Source: Polynucleobacter sp. MWH-CaK5
GTDB taxonomy: Bacteria; Pseudomonadota; Gammaproteobacteria; Burkholderiales; Burkholderiaceae
Assembly: GCF_018687615.1 (NCBI RefSeq)
Contig: NZ_CP061299.1
Span: forward strand, 1,101,433-1,165,432
Reading direction: 5' to 3'
DNA: 64,000 bases
The position numbers were made by a program, and so were the translations under genes. This document shows positions 15,832 to 24,080 of this stretch, piece after piece (the stretch's first letter is position 1; every line of letters begins with the position of its first letter). Under the pieces are notes generated by a model. That model was given only the letters and a program-made list of their open reading frames with translations, made no database searches and was not told where the DNA came from.

Positions 15832-16857
15832 GTGCGCTCAGCATTTCTTGACAACATCAAAGGCATTGCTTGCCTGTTGATTCTTTTTCATCACTTGGCT
15901 TTTTACGGACCGATGTCCGATGTTGCCAACACAGTCATACCTAACATCATTGTTTTTTGCTTTGATTACGCCCGCCTAGCCGTGGCCGTATTTCTTTGTA
16001 TGGGCGGTTTTCTCACTGGCTTAAAACTGAGCGAACCTAATTTTTTCGCCAAGCATTCTGTGCAAAAAGTCATTTGGCAAAAGTATCTTCGTCTCGTGAT
16101 CCCCTATCTTGGCGCAATTGCTTTGGCCATTGCAGCTTCCTTTGTGGCCAGTCGCTTGATGCAACACCATTCAATCTCTGCAATGCCGGATATTCCCCAA
16201 CTATTGAGTCATCTCTTCTTTTTACAAAACATCCTTGGCTATGAATCTTTATCTGCAGGCCTTTGGTACGTTGCCATCGATTTTCAATTATTTGCTGTAT
16301 GTGCTTTATTGGTTTTCTTGGTGGAAAAATTATCGCCAGCAAGCTGGAGCTATCGCAGCACCCGCTTGATCACATTGATCATCTTCTGCGCTTTCACGAT
16401 TGCATCGGTGATATTTTTTAATCGTGATGACACTTATGACGTTTGGTTTGTTTTCTTCTTTGCCACCTATGGCTTGGGCTTGCTGACTGCTTACCTAGCA
16501 AGAAGTCGCTCACATCATGTCTTGATTCTATCGGTAGTGGCGATCACCATTTTTTCTCTTTATTACCAAGATTTCAGAGAACGATTATCAGTTGCATTGT
16601 TCACAGCTTTTATATTGTTCAGCAGCTATGAGAGCCATTGGTCTAAATCCAAACTTTGGAATAACCCATTGCGAAAAATTGGCGAGATGTCCTATTCGAT
16701 TTTCTTGGCGCACTTCCCAGTGTCTTTGGTGATCAGTGGTATTTGGGTTCAACTTTATCCAAGTGATTCTTGGATGAACGTCTTAGGGATGTGTGTATCT
16801 GCGGTACTAAGTTTATTGCTGGCCATTCCTTTCTATAAGTACATAGAAAAGAATTAA
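15832..16857 (+). CDS. Membrane acyltransferase, acyltransferase-3 family
   Basis: A 341-aa inner-membrane O-acyltransferase of the acyltransferase-3 (OafA/NodX) family. The N-terminus FLDNIKGIACLLILFHHLAFYG carries the family's catalytic-type His. About ten hydrophobic helices follow, and SYSIFLAHFPVSLVI near the C-terminus is typical. The start is a GTG at 15832 with AAGAAGG upstream. Members acylate surface sugars, osmoregulated glucans or peptidoglycan. There is no C-terminal SGNH domain. The target is unknown. Confidence 0.88.
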   Translation: MRSAFLDNIKGIACLLILFHHLAFYGPMSDVANTVIPNIIVFCFDYARLAVAVFLCMGGFLTGLKLSEPNFFAKHSVQKVIWQKYLRLVIPYLGAIALAIAASFVASRLMQHHSISAMPDIPQLLSHLFFLQNILGYESLSAGLWYVAIDFQLFAVCALLVFLVEKLSPASWSYRSTRLITLIIFCAFTIASVIFFNRDDTYDVWFVFFFATYGLGLLTAYLARSRSHHVLILSVVAITIFSLYYQDFRERLSVALFTAFILFSSYESHWSKSKLWNNPLRKIGEMSYSIFLAHFPVSLVISGIWVQLYPSDSWMNVLGMCVSAVLSLLLAIPFYKYIEKN

Positions 16858-16867
16858 ACCCTACAAA

Positions 16868-17095
16868 TTAAACCCACCCTTGCTTCCACTCCAATCCATC
16901 AGTGAGTGATCGCCACTGAATGGTTTTTTGGCGTTTACTCATCACCGCCTCAATCACCACTTGCTCCACTGCACCACCTTCGATTTCTGGATCAATCACC
17001 TTGATCACCATGAAATGTTTTTCTTTGTTCACGGGTGTGACAGCCGTCCATTTACTCAGGAGCAGTTTTTTGGGGTGAAGAGGATTCTTGGTCAT
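16868..17095 (-). CDS. TIGR02450 (DUF2389) Trp-rich small protein
   Basis: A 75-aa conserved small protein recognised from NPLHPKKLLLSKWTAV at the N-terminus and WRSLTDGLEWKQGW at the C-terminus, the pattern of TIGR02450. The function is unknown; the protein is soluble and has no signal peptide. It is convergent with the acyltransferase (10 nt apart) and diverges from the CoA-binding protein gene. Length matches the family. Confidence 0.88.
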   Translation of the reverse strand: MTKNPLHPKKLLLSKWTAVTPVNKEKHFMVIKVIDPEIEGGAVEQVVIEAVMSKRQKTIQWRSLTDGLEWKQGWV

Positions 17096-17160
17096 GGGTG
17101 AAATTGGTGAGAAACTTAGTAACTCTTTAATTTTTATTCATTTCAATAGATACTGTGCAG

Positions 17161-17547
17161 ATGAAACAATTATTGCAAGAAACCAAAACAATTGCTGTGG
17201 TGGGTCTATCCAATAAATCTGATCGACCATCTTATGGCGTAACGAAATACATGCAAGCGCATGGCTACAAGATCATTCCTGTCAATCCTAGCTGCTCTGA
17301 AATTTTGGGAGAAACCTGTTACCCAGATTTAAGCAGCATCCCAGTACCGGTCGACATGGTGAATGTTTTCAGAAAATCAGAAGACTGTCTTGAAGTTGCT
17401 CATGAAGCGGTCAAAATTGGCGCAAAATCACTGTGGCTTCAAATGGGCGTTATTAATCAAGAAGCCTTGGATTACGCCAGCGCTCATGGTCTTACTGGCA
17501 TCATGAACCTATGCCTGATGGTGGAACACCGCAAACTAGGTCTTTAA
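17161..17547 (+). CDS. CoA-binding domain protein (YccU-like)
   Basis: A 128-aa Rossmann-like CoA-binding domain protein. The N-terminus KTIAVVGLSNKSDRPSYGV is the nucleotide-binding loop. Segments IIPVNPSCSEILGE, DMVNVFRKSEDC and KSLWLQMGVINQEA follow as in YccU-type proteins. The role is unknown. I place the start at the ATG at 17161; a GTG two codons upstream is in frame, and neither has a clear ribosome site. The gene is followed 58 nt later by msrP on the same strand. Confidence 0.87.
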   Translation: MKQLLQETKTIAVVGLSNKSDRPSYGVTKYMQAHGYKIIPVNPSCSEILGETCYPDLSSIPVPVDMVNVFRKSEDCLEVAHEAVKIGAKSLWLQMGVINQEALDYASAHGLTGIMNLCLMVEHRKLGL

Positions 17548-17605
17548 GCCCCTCTCTGATGAGGCAGGCAGAGCAGAAATCTTGATTCTGGATTAAGCTA
17601 GATGC

Positions 17606-18565
17606 ATGAAAAATAACCATGACATCCTGGCCAGCGAAATTACCCCTCAAAATATCTTTGAAAAAAGACGCCAATTAATCAAATTGGCAGCGATGGGTGC
17701 GTTTGGCTTATCTCAAGCCGAAGTTTTTAGTAGAAACGCTTTTGCTCAGAGCGGCCAAAAGCTTCCAGCCAAAGTCAATCCACAGTTCTTCGTGGCAGAT
17801 AAGCTCACAAGCTATAAAGATGTCACAACCTACAATAATTTTTATGAGTTCGGAACAGATAAAGCTGATCCAGCTCGGAATGCCCACACCTTAAAAACAA
17901 GACCATGGACTGTGAGCGTTGAAGGCTTGGTGAACAAACCCAAAGTTTGGGACATTGATGCTCTGCTCAAGTTAGCTCCGATGGAAGAACGAGTCTATCG
18001 CTTTCGCTGCGTAGAGGGATGGTCTATGGTCATCCCTTGGATTGGCTATTCCTTATCTCACTTGATTAAAGCGAGTGAACCACAAGGTTCTGCAAAGTAC
18101 ATCGAATTTATTTCTTTGGCCGATCCAAAACAAATGCCGGGCGTTAATAGTCGTGTGCTGAATTGGCCATATACCGAAGGCTTGCGTTTGGATGAAGCCA
18201 TGAATCCTTTGGCACTTTTAACATTTGGTCTTTATGGAGAAGTGCTGCCTAATCAGAATGGCGCACCAGTTCGTATCAATGTGCCTTGGAAATACGGCTT
18301 CAAAAGCGCCAAATCAATTGTAAAAATCCGCATCACCGACAAAGAGCCTGCTACGAGCTGGAAAGTATCAGCTCCTTATGAGTATGGTTTCTATTCGAAC
18401 GTGAACCCAGAGGTCAATCATCCTCGCTGGAGCCAAGCAACCGAGAGAAGAATCGGTGCCGAGGGCGGTATCTTTGCACCTAAGATCAAAACCTTGCCTT
18501 TCAATGGCTACGCTGAACAAGTGGCGCATCTTTATAAAGGCATGGATTTACGGAAGTTTTATTAA
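17606..18565 (+). CDS. msrP: Methionine sulfoxide reductase catalytic subunit MsrP
   Basis: A 319-aa periplasmic molybdopterin enzyme (YedY type) that repairs oxidised methionine in envelope proteins. The N-terminus has a Tat-like signal (KRRQLIKLAAMGAFG, about 21-35). The Mo-ligand Cys is in RFRCVEGWSM (about 132-141). GAPVRINVPWKYGFKSAKSIV (in part) is the conserved cofactor-binding region, and the C-terminus has NPEVNHPRWSQATER. Length is normal. The membrane partner MsrQ follows directly, and the next overlapping gene encodes an FGE-fold exported protein, making a three-gene unit. Confidence 0.95.
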   Translation: MKNNHDILASEITPQNIFEKRRQLIKLAAMGAFGLSQAEVFSRNAFAQSGQKLPAKVNPQFFVADKLTSYKDVTTYNNFYEFGTDKADPARNAHTLKTRPWTVSVEGLVNKPKVWDIDALLKLAPMEERVYRFRCVEGWSMVIPWIGYSLSHLIKASEPQGSAKYIEFISLADPKQMPGVNSRVLNWPYTEGLRLDEAMNPLALLTFGLYGEVLPNQNGAPVRINVPWKYGFKSAKSIVKIRITDKEPATSWKVSAPYEYGFYSNVNPEVNHPRWSQATERRIGAEGGIFAPKIKTLPFNGYAEQVAHLYKGMDLRKFY

Positions 18566-18568
18566 GTG

Positions 18569-19135
18569 ATGAAAGCATTATTGATCGGCATTGGTTTACT
18601 GCCATTGGTCCGATTAATAGTCCTGGGCTACCAAGAGGATTTGACAGCCAATCCCATTGAATTCATCACAAGATCTACGGGCACCTGGGCCTTGGTGTTT
18701 TTATGCTTGACCTTGGCCATTACACCTCTTCGCAGACTTACTGGCATTAATCAGTTGATCCAATACAGAAGAACTCTGGGTTTGTTTGTGTTCTTCTATG
18801 CCTGCCTGCACTTCTCAATTTGGTTTTGGCTAGATCACGGTTTGATCTTTTCAGAAATGATTGTGGATGTGATCAAGCGCCCTTTCATCACGGTTGGATT
18901 CATATCATTTGTCTTGCTCATACCGCTGGCACTGACTTCCAATCAATGGGCTGTTAAAAAACTAAAGCGCAACTGGGCCAGACTTCATCAATTAATTTAT
19001 TTGATAGCACCCTTGGTGATCCTTCATTATTTTTGGCACAAGTCCGGAAAAAATGATTACTTCACCGTGAGTATTTATGGTGCTGTTCTTTTGATACTTC
19101 TCGCATCTAGATTAAGACTGAGGTTTAAACCATGA
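18569..19135 (+). CDS. msrQ: MsrQ heme-binding membrane subunit
   Basis: A 188-aa ferric-reductase-like inner-membrane protein that passes electrons from the quinone pool or flavin to MsrP. Six hydrophobic helices can be read. Conserved His residues are in ACLHFSIW (about 90) and in ARLHQLIYLIAPLVILHYFWHK (in part, about 140-160); these are heme ligands in the family. The start is ATG at 18569; a GTG one codon before it abuts the msrP stop. Its TGA overlaps the next gene's ATG. Confidence 0.93.
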   Translation: MKALLIGIGLLPLVRLIVLGYQEDLTANPIEFITRSTGTWALVFLCLTLAITPLRRLTGINQLIQYRRTLGLFVFFYACLHFSIWFWLDHGLIFSEMIVDVIKRPFITVGFISFVLLIPLALTSNQWAVKKLKRNWARLHQLIYLIAPLVILHYFWHKSGKNDYFTVSIYGAVLLILLASRLRLRFKP

Positions 19136-19917
19136 AGCCAATCAAACAACAGCATTTAAAGATATCTCTATTTAGTGGTCTATTGGCCATACTCATGACT
19201 TCTATGATGAGTGCAGCCAGCGCTCAAACAAAACCAACTGCTTTAGAAAAAACAACTCGCATTGGACAACTTGAATGGGACTTGCATGAAGTGACGATTG
19301 GCACAGTGAAACTTTATGCTCAACAAACCAAGTTTGTCAGTTCTGGTGAAAAAGAAGGTGGTAGCTTTATTTATGAATACGGCTGGACTCGTAAAAAAGG
19401 ATGGACTTGGTTACAACCTTTTGGCGTACCAGCTAAAGATCAAGAGCCAGCGGTTCATTTGAATTTTGATGAAGCCCAAGCCATCTGCCAATTTTTTGGT
19501 AAACGACTGCCCAAGGATCAAGAATGGACATCAGCGGCTTTTCTAGAGCAGCGGGCCACTCCTCCACAGCCATTTGTCAAAGGCAAGCGTTACACCTACG
19601 CCAATGGTGATACCCCACGAAACTCGCATTGTTTAAATGGCTGTGCAGGTCTAAAAGGTCTTGCTCCTGCTAATGTACTTAATCGCGGCACAGGCCATGT
19701 GGCGGTGATGACCACTCAGCCAGGTGTTAATGGCTTATACGATATGGGTGGCAACGTTTGGGAATGGGTCGATGATGGTCCAAGCAACGAGAGAGTCACT
19801 CGAGGAGCCTCTTGGTGGTACGGTCCAGAGAATCAAATTGAATCGGCCACAGCAACCAAATCAAGAAATACCAAAGTTGCTTATGTTGGCTTTAGATGCG
19901 TAAAAGATGTGAAGTGA
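19132..19917 (+). CDS. Exported FGE-sulfatase-fold protein in the msrPQ operon
   Basis: A 261-aa protein with a signal peptide (ending MSAASAQ, about residue 33) and a formylglycine-generating-enzyme (SUMF1) fold. It shows EVTIGTVKLY, PAVHLNFDEAQAICQFFGKRLP, GLYDMGGNVWEWVDD and the closing RGASWWYGPENQ...VGFRCVKD. True FGE enzymes have two catalytic cysteines shortly after the RG-GSW motif; here that stretch has none, so sulfatase activation is unlikely. It may bind a ligand or assist MsrP. It overlaps msrQ by 4 nt, implying coupled translation. Its 3' end overlaps the convergent esterase gene by 37 nt. Confidence 0.82.
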   Translation: MKPIKQQHLKISLFSGLLAILMTSMMSAASAQTKPTALEKTTRIGQLEWDLHEVTIGTVKLYAQQTKFVSSGEKEGGSFIYEYGWTRKKGWTWLQPFGVPAKDQEPAVHLNFDEAQAICQFFGKRLPKDQEWTSAAFLEQRATPPQPFVKGKRYTYANGDTPRNSHCLNGCAGLKGLAPANVLNRGTGHVAVMTTQPGVNGLYDMGGNVWEWVDDGPSNERVTRGASWWYGPENQIESATATKSRNTKVAYVGFRCVKDVK

Positions 19918-20486
19918 AAATCCATCAACTGATTTAAATGATTGGGGTAATCAGAGATGGCATGATCACCGCCCTCTAAGATCAATTGTTGGGCCCCGGG
20001 GTACTTACTCACCATCTCACGCCAATCCAAAACTTCATCACCAATTGCTGCCAACAAAAAATACCGCTCTGCTTGGGTGATGTTTTTGACATAGATATCT
20101 TGAAGCTCTTGAATGTACTCTGGCAAGAAATGAAACACCTCATCTTGATGCCAAGATTTCTGTTCGCCAATGTATTTTTCCAAATCTCTGGCTGGCTCAA
20201 TGGCTGGGTTCAGCAAACTAATCCTACTTGGAAACTGTTCAGCCAAATGGGTGGCGTAGTAACCACCCAATGATGACCCCATGAAAGACAAAGTACTGAA
20301 TGTCTGACCGCCAATATGGTCACGTACCATCTCAATTGCTTCACGCGGAGAGGCAGGCAACTGTGGACAGTACCAAGTAATCTGCTCACCCAATTCAATA
20401 CGTTGCTCAATAGCAGCTTTGGTCAATTGAGCTTTATTGGAATTTGGCGAAGATTTAAAGCCGTGAAGGTAAACGAATAAATGCAT
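19881..20486 (-). CDS. YqiA/YcfP family alpha/beta-hydrolase
   Basis: A 201-aa small esterase-like protein. The N-terminus LFVYLHGFKSSPNSNKA (about 3-19) contains the oxyanion-hole HG motif. The nucleophile elbow is FMGSSLGGYYA (about 68-78). The Asp is probably in AAIGDEVLDW, and the catalytic His is in GGDHAISDYP. The start is set at MHLFVYLHGF (20486) by family alignment; longer in-frame starts (ATG at 20510, TTG at 20516) are possible and none has a strong ribosome site. It diverges from the HIT gene. Confidence 0.88.
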   Translation of the reverse strand: MHLFVYLHGFKSSPNSNKAQLTKAAIEQRIELGEQITWYCPQLPASPREAIEMVRDHIGGQTFSTLSFMGSSLGGYYATHLAEQFPSRISLLNPAIEPARDLEKYIGEQKSWHQDEVFHFLPEYIQELQDIYVKNITQAERYFLLAAIGDEVLDWREMVSKYPGAQQLILEGGDHAISDYPNHLNQLMDFHFTSFTHLKPT

Positions 20487-20565
20487 GGGAATGGTCTTGA
20501 TTTTGATCATGCGCAAGGAATTAGCCTAATATAGTCGAATCTTACTCAAGAATGCAGGTTTGGTG

Positions 20566-20976
20566 ATGAGCACAATATTTGAAAAACTTTTATCTGGTGA
20601 ATTGCCTTGCGCCAAGGTGTACGAGGATGATCTCGTGTTTGCCTTCATGGATGCCGGGCAAGTGAATGATGGACACGTGCTCGTAGCATCTAAAAAACCT
20701 TATGAAACTATTTTAGATGTCGACGAAGAAACGACTCAACGTCTATTCTTGGTAGCCAAGCGCATTGCTCACGTTGTTCAAGATGTATTCAAAGCTGAAG
20801 GCATTACCCTCTTACAGGCAAACAAAGATGCTGGCTGGCAGTCTGTACCGCACATCCATGTGCATGTATTGCCTCGATATAAAAATGATGGGGTCGAACT
20901 GGTTTGGCCAAGAAAAGAACCAGGCATTGAGCGTCTCAAAGAACTGGCCAAACTGATTCAAGTGCCAAGCCTTTGA
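20566..20976 (+). CDS. HIT family nucleotide-binding hydrolase
   Basis: A 136-aa histidine-triad protein. The C-terminal motif HIHVHVLPRY carries the triad, and the N-terminus reads IFEKLLSGELPCAKVYEDD as in HinT-like proteins. Such proteins hydrolyse nucleoside phosphoramidates or AMP-linked substrates in the cytoplasm. The start is ATG at 20566, with AGG upstream. It is the first of a plus-strand series of small genes running up to the ion channel. Confidence 0.92.
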   Translation: MSTIFEKLLSGELPCAKVYEDDLVFAFMDAGQVNDGHVLVASKKPYETILDVDEETTQRLFLVAKRIAHVVQDVFKAEGITLLQANKDAGWQSVPHIHVHVLPRYKNDGVELVWPRKEPGIERLKELAKLIQVPSL

Positions 20977-20987
20977 AGGAATCACCA

Positions 20988-21368
20988 ATGAACTGTCCAT
21001 GCGGCAAAGGTCTCTATGAAACATGCTGTGGAAGATTTCATGATGGCAAAGTACTAGCCAGCAATGCCGAAGAATTGATGCGCTCACGTTACAGTGCCTT
21101 TGTTTTAAAAAATGAACCCTATTTGTTAAGCACTTGGCATCCCTCCACCAAACCGCAAGAACCATTGTTTAATCAAGATCCCACCCAATGGATGGGGCTG
21201 ACTGTGAAACATTTCAATGAGGCCAGCGATCATTTGAGTGCCACAGTAGAATTTGTGGCCATTTATAAGATCAATGGCAAAGCACATCGTCTTCACGAAA
21301 TCAGTGAGTTTGTTTACGAAGACAAACAGTGGCTATATGTCGATGGTCAGTTTCCCAAGATAAAATAA
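20988..21368 (+). CDS. YchJ family SEC-C motif protein
   Basis: A 126-aa protein with an N-terminal zinc-binding SEC-C-like motif (CPCGKGLYETCCGRFHDG) and an NTF2-like fold: MRSRYSAFVLKNEPYLLSTWH, then the C-terminal YVDGQFPK. The function is unknown. The start is fixed at ATG 20988 by AAGGA seven bases before it; an upstream in-frame TTG at 20973 is not supported. It follows the HIT gene by 11 nt. Confidence 0.9.
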   Translation: MNCPCGKGLYETCCGRFHDGKVLASNAEELMRSRYSAFVLKNEPYLLSTWHPSTKPQEPLFNQDPTQWMGLTVKHFNEASDHLSATVEFVAIYKINGKAHRLHEISEFVYEDKQWLYVDGQFPKIK

Positions 21369-21372
21369 TTCC

Positions 21373-21729
21373 ATGAACGACGATATTCTTCTTAAAATGC
21401 GCGCAGTCTTCCAGGATTGCCAAAAACAGGCTGTCATATTGGTACAACAGCACCCGAGCATCCACAAAGGCTTTGTGGCTGATATGCAGTTCGCCAGCAC
21501 CTTTGGCACATTTTTAGCCGACATTAAAATCAAGCATGGCATTGATATTGAAAAAGACTCTATTGCGCAACGTTTGATCGATGCACTTGAAAAAACAGAC
21601 TCTCACAACATCGGTCTGATTCGAGAAGAAATTTACGATGCTTTAGATAAGATGCAAGCAGAACAATACGCCAGCTATATTTTCATCAGCTGCTTCCCAA
21701 GTATTTACAAAGCAATGTCAGAAAAATAA
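21373..21729 (+). CDS. Small cytoplasmic protein of unknown function
   Basis: A 118-aa soluble, largely helical protein that I do not recognise. It has no signal peptide or membrane segment. It contains two cysteines, one near residue 16 (QDCQKQ) and one near 106 (ISCFP), and a run of charged helices (IKIKHGIDIEKDSIAQRLIDA). Only 4 nt separate it from the YchJ-family gene and 10 nt from the ion-channel gene, so it is probably part of the same transcript. Codon use looks like its neighbours. Confidence 0.6.
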   Translation: MNDDILLKMRAVFQDCQKQAVILVQQHPSIHKGFVADMQFASTFGTFLADIKIKHGIDIEKDSIAQRLIDALEKTDSHNIGLIREEIYDALDKMQAEQYASYIFISCFPSIYKAMSEK

Positions 21730-21739
21730 AAGGCCTGTC

Positions 21740-22579
21740 ATGATGTCCGAACAATTAGCCAAGAAGACACTCAAAGAGAAACTCTTCGTCATCATCTTCG
21801 AGGCAGATACTCGTGCGGGACAGCTCTTTGATAAAACTCTGATTTATTTGATTTTGCTGTCATTGGTCGTGGTAGTGATTGATAGCGTAGATTCAATTTC
21901 ATCAAAGTTTCACTTTAGTCTGTCAGTCCTAGAGTGGCTCTTCACGATCATTTTTAGTTTGGAATACATTGCGCGCGTTTACTGCGCACAAAATCGGATG
22001 CAGTACGTCAAGAGTTTTTACGGCATCATCGATTTGATTGCCGTACTACCCACTTACTTGGCCATGCTCTTCCCTGAACTTCATGCCTTGATTGATGTGC
22101 GAGTGTTACGCTTGATCCGTATCTTCAGAGTGTTCAAACTCACTGAATACGTCACTGAATATGTTCACCTAGGTGCAGCTTTGGCGGCCAGCAGGAGAAA
22201 GATATTCGTCTTCTTATCAGGTGTTCTGATGATTGTGATGGTTTTAGGCACCTTAATGTATGTGATTGAGGGGCCTGCCAATGGATTTACCAGCATACCA
22301 ACGAGTATTTATTGGGCCATCAGCACCATGACCACTGTTGGTTTTGGTGACATCACGCCCAAAACGGATTTGGGGCGGTTCATCACATCCATCATGATGT
22401 TGATGGGCTGGGGAACCTTGGCAGTGCCGACCGGTATTGTGACCGCTGAATTAGCCAGCTCGCGCACCGAACAAATCACCACCAGAACTTGTAAAGAATG
22501 TATGTCTGAAGGGCATGGCGCTACCGATCAATATTGCAGAAATTGCGGCGCTAAATTACCTGACTACATTCACGACTAA
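21740..22579 (+). CDS. Voltage-gated type ion transporter with C-terminal zinc ribbon
   Basis: A 279-aa six-helix cation channel of the voltage-gated superfamily. S1-S3 lie at about 33-110. The S4 segment has repeated arginines (VRVLRLIRIFRVFK, about 121-134). The pore helix and selectivity filter TMTTVGFGD indicate K+ selectivity. The last 30 residues form a four-cysteine knuckle (CKEC...YCRNCG) followed by a short tail. A zinc ribbon at the C-terminus could bind metal or a partner and gate the pore; that is inference. A second small K+ channel converges from the right. Confidence 0.9.
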   Translation: MMSEQLAKKTLKEKLFVIIFEADTRAGQLFDKTLIYLILLSLVVVVIDSVDSISSKFHFSLSVLEWLFTIIFSLEYIARVYCAQNRMQYVKSFYGIIDLIAVLPTYLAMLFPELHALIDVRVLRLIRIFRVFKLTEYVTEYVHLGAALAASRRKIFVFLSGVLMIVMVLGTLMYVIEGPANGFTSIPTSIYWAISTMTTVGFGDITPKTDLGRFITSIMMLMGWGTLAVPTGIVTAELASSRTEQITTRTCKECMSEGHGATDQYCRNCGAKLPDYIHD

Positions 22580-22601
22580 AGCATCGCTTTATCCACTACC
22601 C

Positions 22602-23048
22602 TTACTTTCTGGATGATGTCCAGTATTTCTGCATCTCTAAAAATAGAAACGATGCTGACCAGGTGATGAGCAAGAGGCCTAACAGAGCTTCAATACCAGT
22701 GAGATACCTGAGATAACCGTGTGCCACCACATCACCATAACCAACGGTTGTGAAGGTGACAAAAGATAAGTAGACCGCATCCAATAAAGCACCATGATCG
22801 CTGACCATGCCAGTCAAGCCACCCATGCCCTCAAATTGCAAGGCAAGCAAGTAGCCAAAAGCGAATACCCAAATTTCAATAACGTGAGCAATGAAGATTG
22901 CTCCAGCCCCGACAAGCACTTTAAAGCGAGCAGGCAAATGTGAGACTTTGGGTAATTGTTTGTCTAACTGAAACAAGACTTCGTAGTGAAACAAAATCAC
23001 CAAGAGGGCTAAGAGTGTATTGAAAATAAAAGCAATGGTGAGCAGCAT
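22602..23048 (-). CDS. Two-helix potassium channel (Ion_trans_2)
   Basis: A 148-aa channel protein with an N-terminal membrane helix (5-25), another at 46-70, the pore loop with filter TFTTVGYGD (about 100-108) and a closing helix (118-138). This is a minimal 2TM-type K+ channel with an additional N-terminal helix. It has no regulatory RCK domain, so gating is unclear. It lies tail to tail with the larger channel (22 nt apart) and diverges from the SDR gene. Confidence 0.85.
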   Translation of the reverse strand: MLLTIAFIFNTLLALLVILFHYEVLFQLDKQLPKVSHLPARFKVLVGAGAIFIAHVIEIWVFAFGYLLALQFEGMGGLTGMVSDHGALLDAVYLSFVTFTTVGYGDVVAHGYLRYLTGIEALLGLLLITWSASFLFLEMQKYWTSSRK

Positions 23049-23200
23049 AAATGGGCTTATTTTGAAGTGTATTGCCCCATATTACTGACTTATGCAGCTT
23101 TACACCACCCGAACAATCAATCGAAAGATAAAAACTTTAAGAATGGTTACACTAGATCAATTCACTCATTAACAATTGATTCAGTTTAAGAATATCCTCG

Positions 23201-23896
23201 ATGCTCTCTCAAATAGAAAAATTCAATGCTTTGGTGATTGGCTCTAGCGGATCCATTGGTCAGGCATTCATTGAGCATTTAAAGAAATTGCCGAATTGCT
23301 CAAAAGTGATTGGCTTGAGTAGACAAACAATGCCATCGATTGACTATGAGAATCCAAGCAGTATTCAAGCGGCCGCCAATGAGCTGTCTCATGAAGGCCC
23401 CTTTCATTTGATCATTGTTGCCACTGGCATTCTTCACACAGGTGATTGGTTGCCTGAAAAGAAACTGGCTGACTTACATGATGCTCAGTTCATGCGAACC
23501 ATGCAGTTAAATGCCTTAGGACCTGGATTGTGTTTGCAATCATTCGCTCCACTATTAGATCCTGAGTTTGGCGTCATGGCTTGCCTATCTGCCAAAGTAG
23601 GAAGTATTGAGGACAATCGCTTGGGCGGTTGGTACAGTTATCGCGCCTCGAAGGCGGCTTTGAATATGCTGATCAAAACCGCATCCATTGAACAAAAACG
23701 CTTAAGGCCCAATCATTGTTTACTGGCACTACACCCTGGCACTGTTGCCTCTGCTCTATCAAGACCTTTCAAGGGTGATCAAATTGGCAGAACGCCACAA
23801 GATGCCACTTCTGATATGTTGCAAGTACTCTTGAATGTCAAAGCCAGCGACTCCGGAAAGTTTTTGAGCTATCAAGGTGAAGAGATTCCTTGGTAA
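23201..23896 (+). CDS. Short-chain dehydrogenase/reductase, C-factor-like
   Basis: A 231-aa classical-type SDR with N-terminal NALVIGSSGSIGQAF as the glycine-rich NAD(P) loop, LIIVATGIL as the NAG-like strand, and the active site WYSYRASKAALNM (YxxxK). It is close to the CsgA/C-factor-like group found widely in proteobacteria. The substrate is unknown. It stands alone between the small K+ channel (divergent) and doxX, with 184 nt of non-coding DNA after it. Confidence 0.88.
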   Translation: MLSQIEKFNALVIGSSGSIGQAFIEHLKKLPNCSKVIGLSRQTMPSIDYENPSSIQAAANELSHEGPFHLIIVATGILHTGDWLPEKKLADLHDAQFMRTMQLNALGPGLCLQSFAPLLDPEFGVMACLSAKVGSIEDNRLGGWYSYRASKAALNMLIKTASIEQKRLRPNHCLLALHPGTVASALSRPFKGDQIGRTPQDATSDMLQVLLNVKASDSGKFLSYQGEEIPW

Positions 23897-24080
23897 AACT
23901 AGGCACACTTATTTGAGCCAGATCATTATTCAGTGATTTTTTAGTGTTAACCCTTGGTTTTATTGGATATTATGACTTCCAGGATTGATACCTTACTTTT
24001 AAATCAAAAGAACAGTTAGGCATTTTTGCAAAATGTCCTGTAGTATCAAAACAAATTAGCACTATGTATAAGGGGAATGT

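Noticed and set aside
19132..19917. Sulfatase-activating formylglycine-generating enzyme
   Set aside because: The cysteine pair expected after the RG-GSW motif is absent, and no sulfatase gene is nearby.
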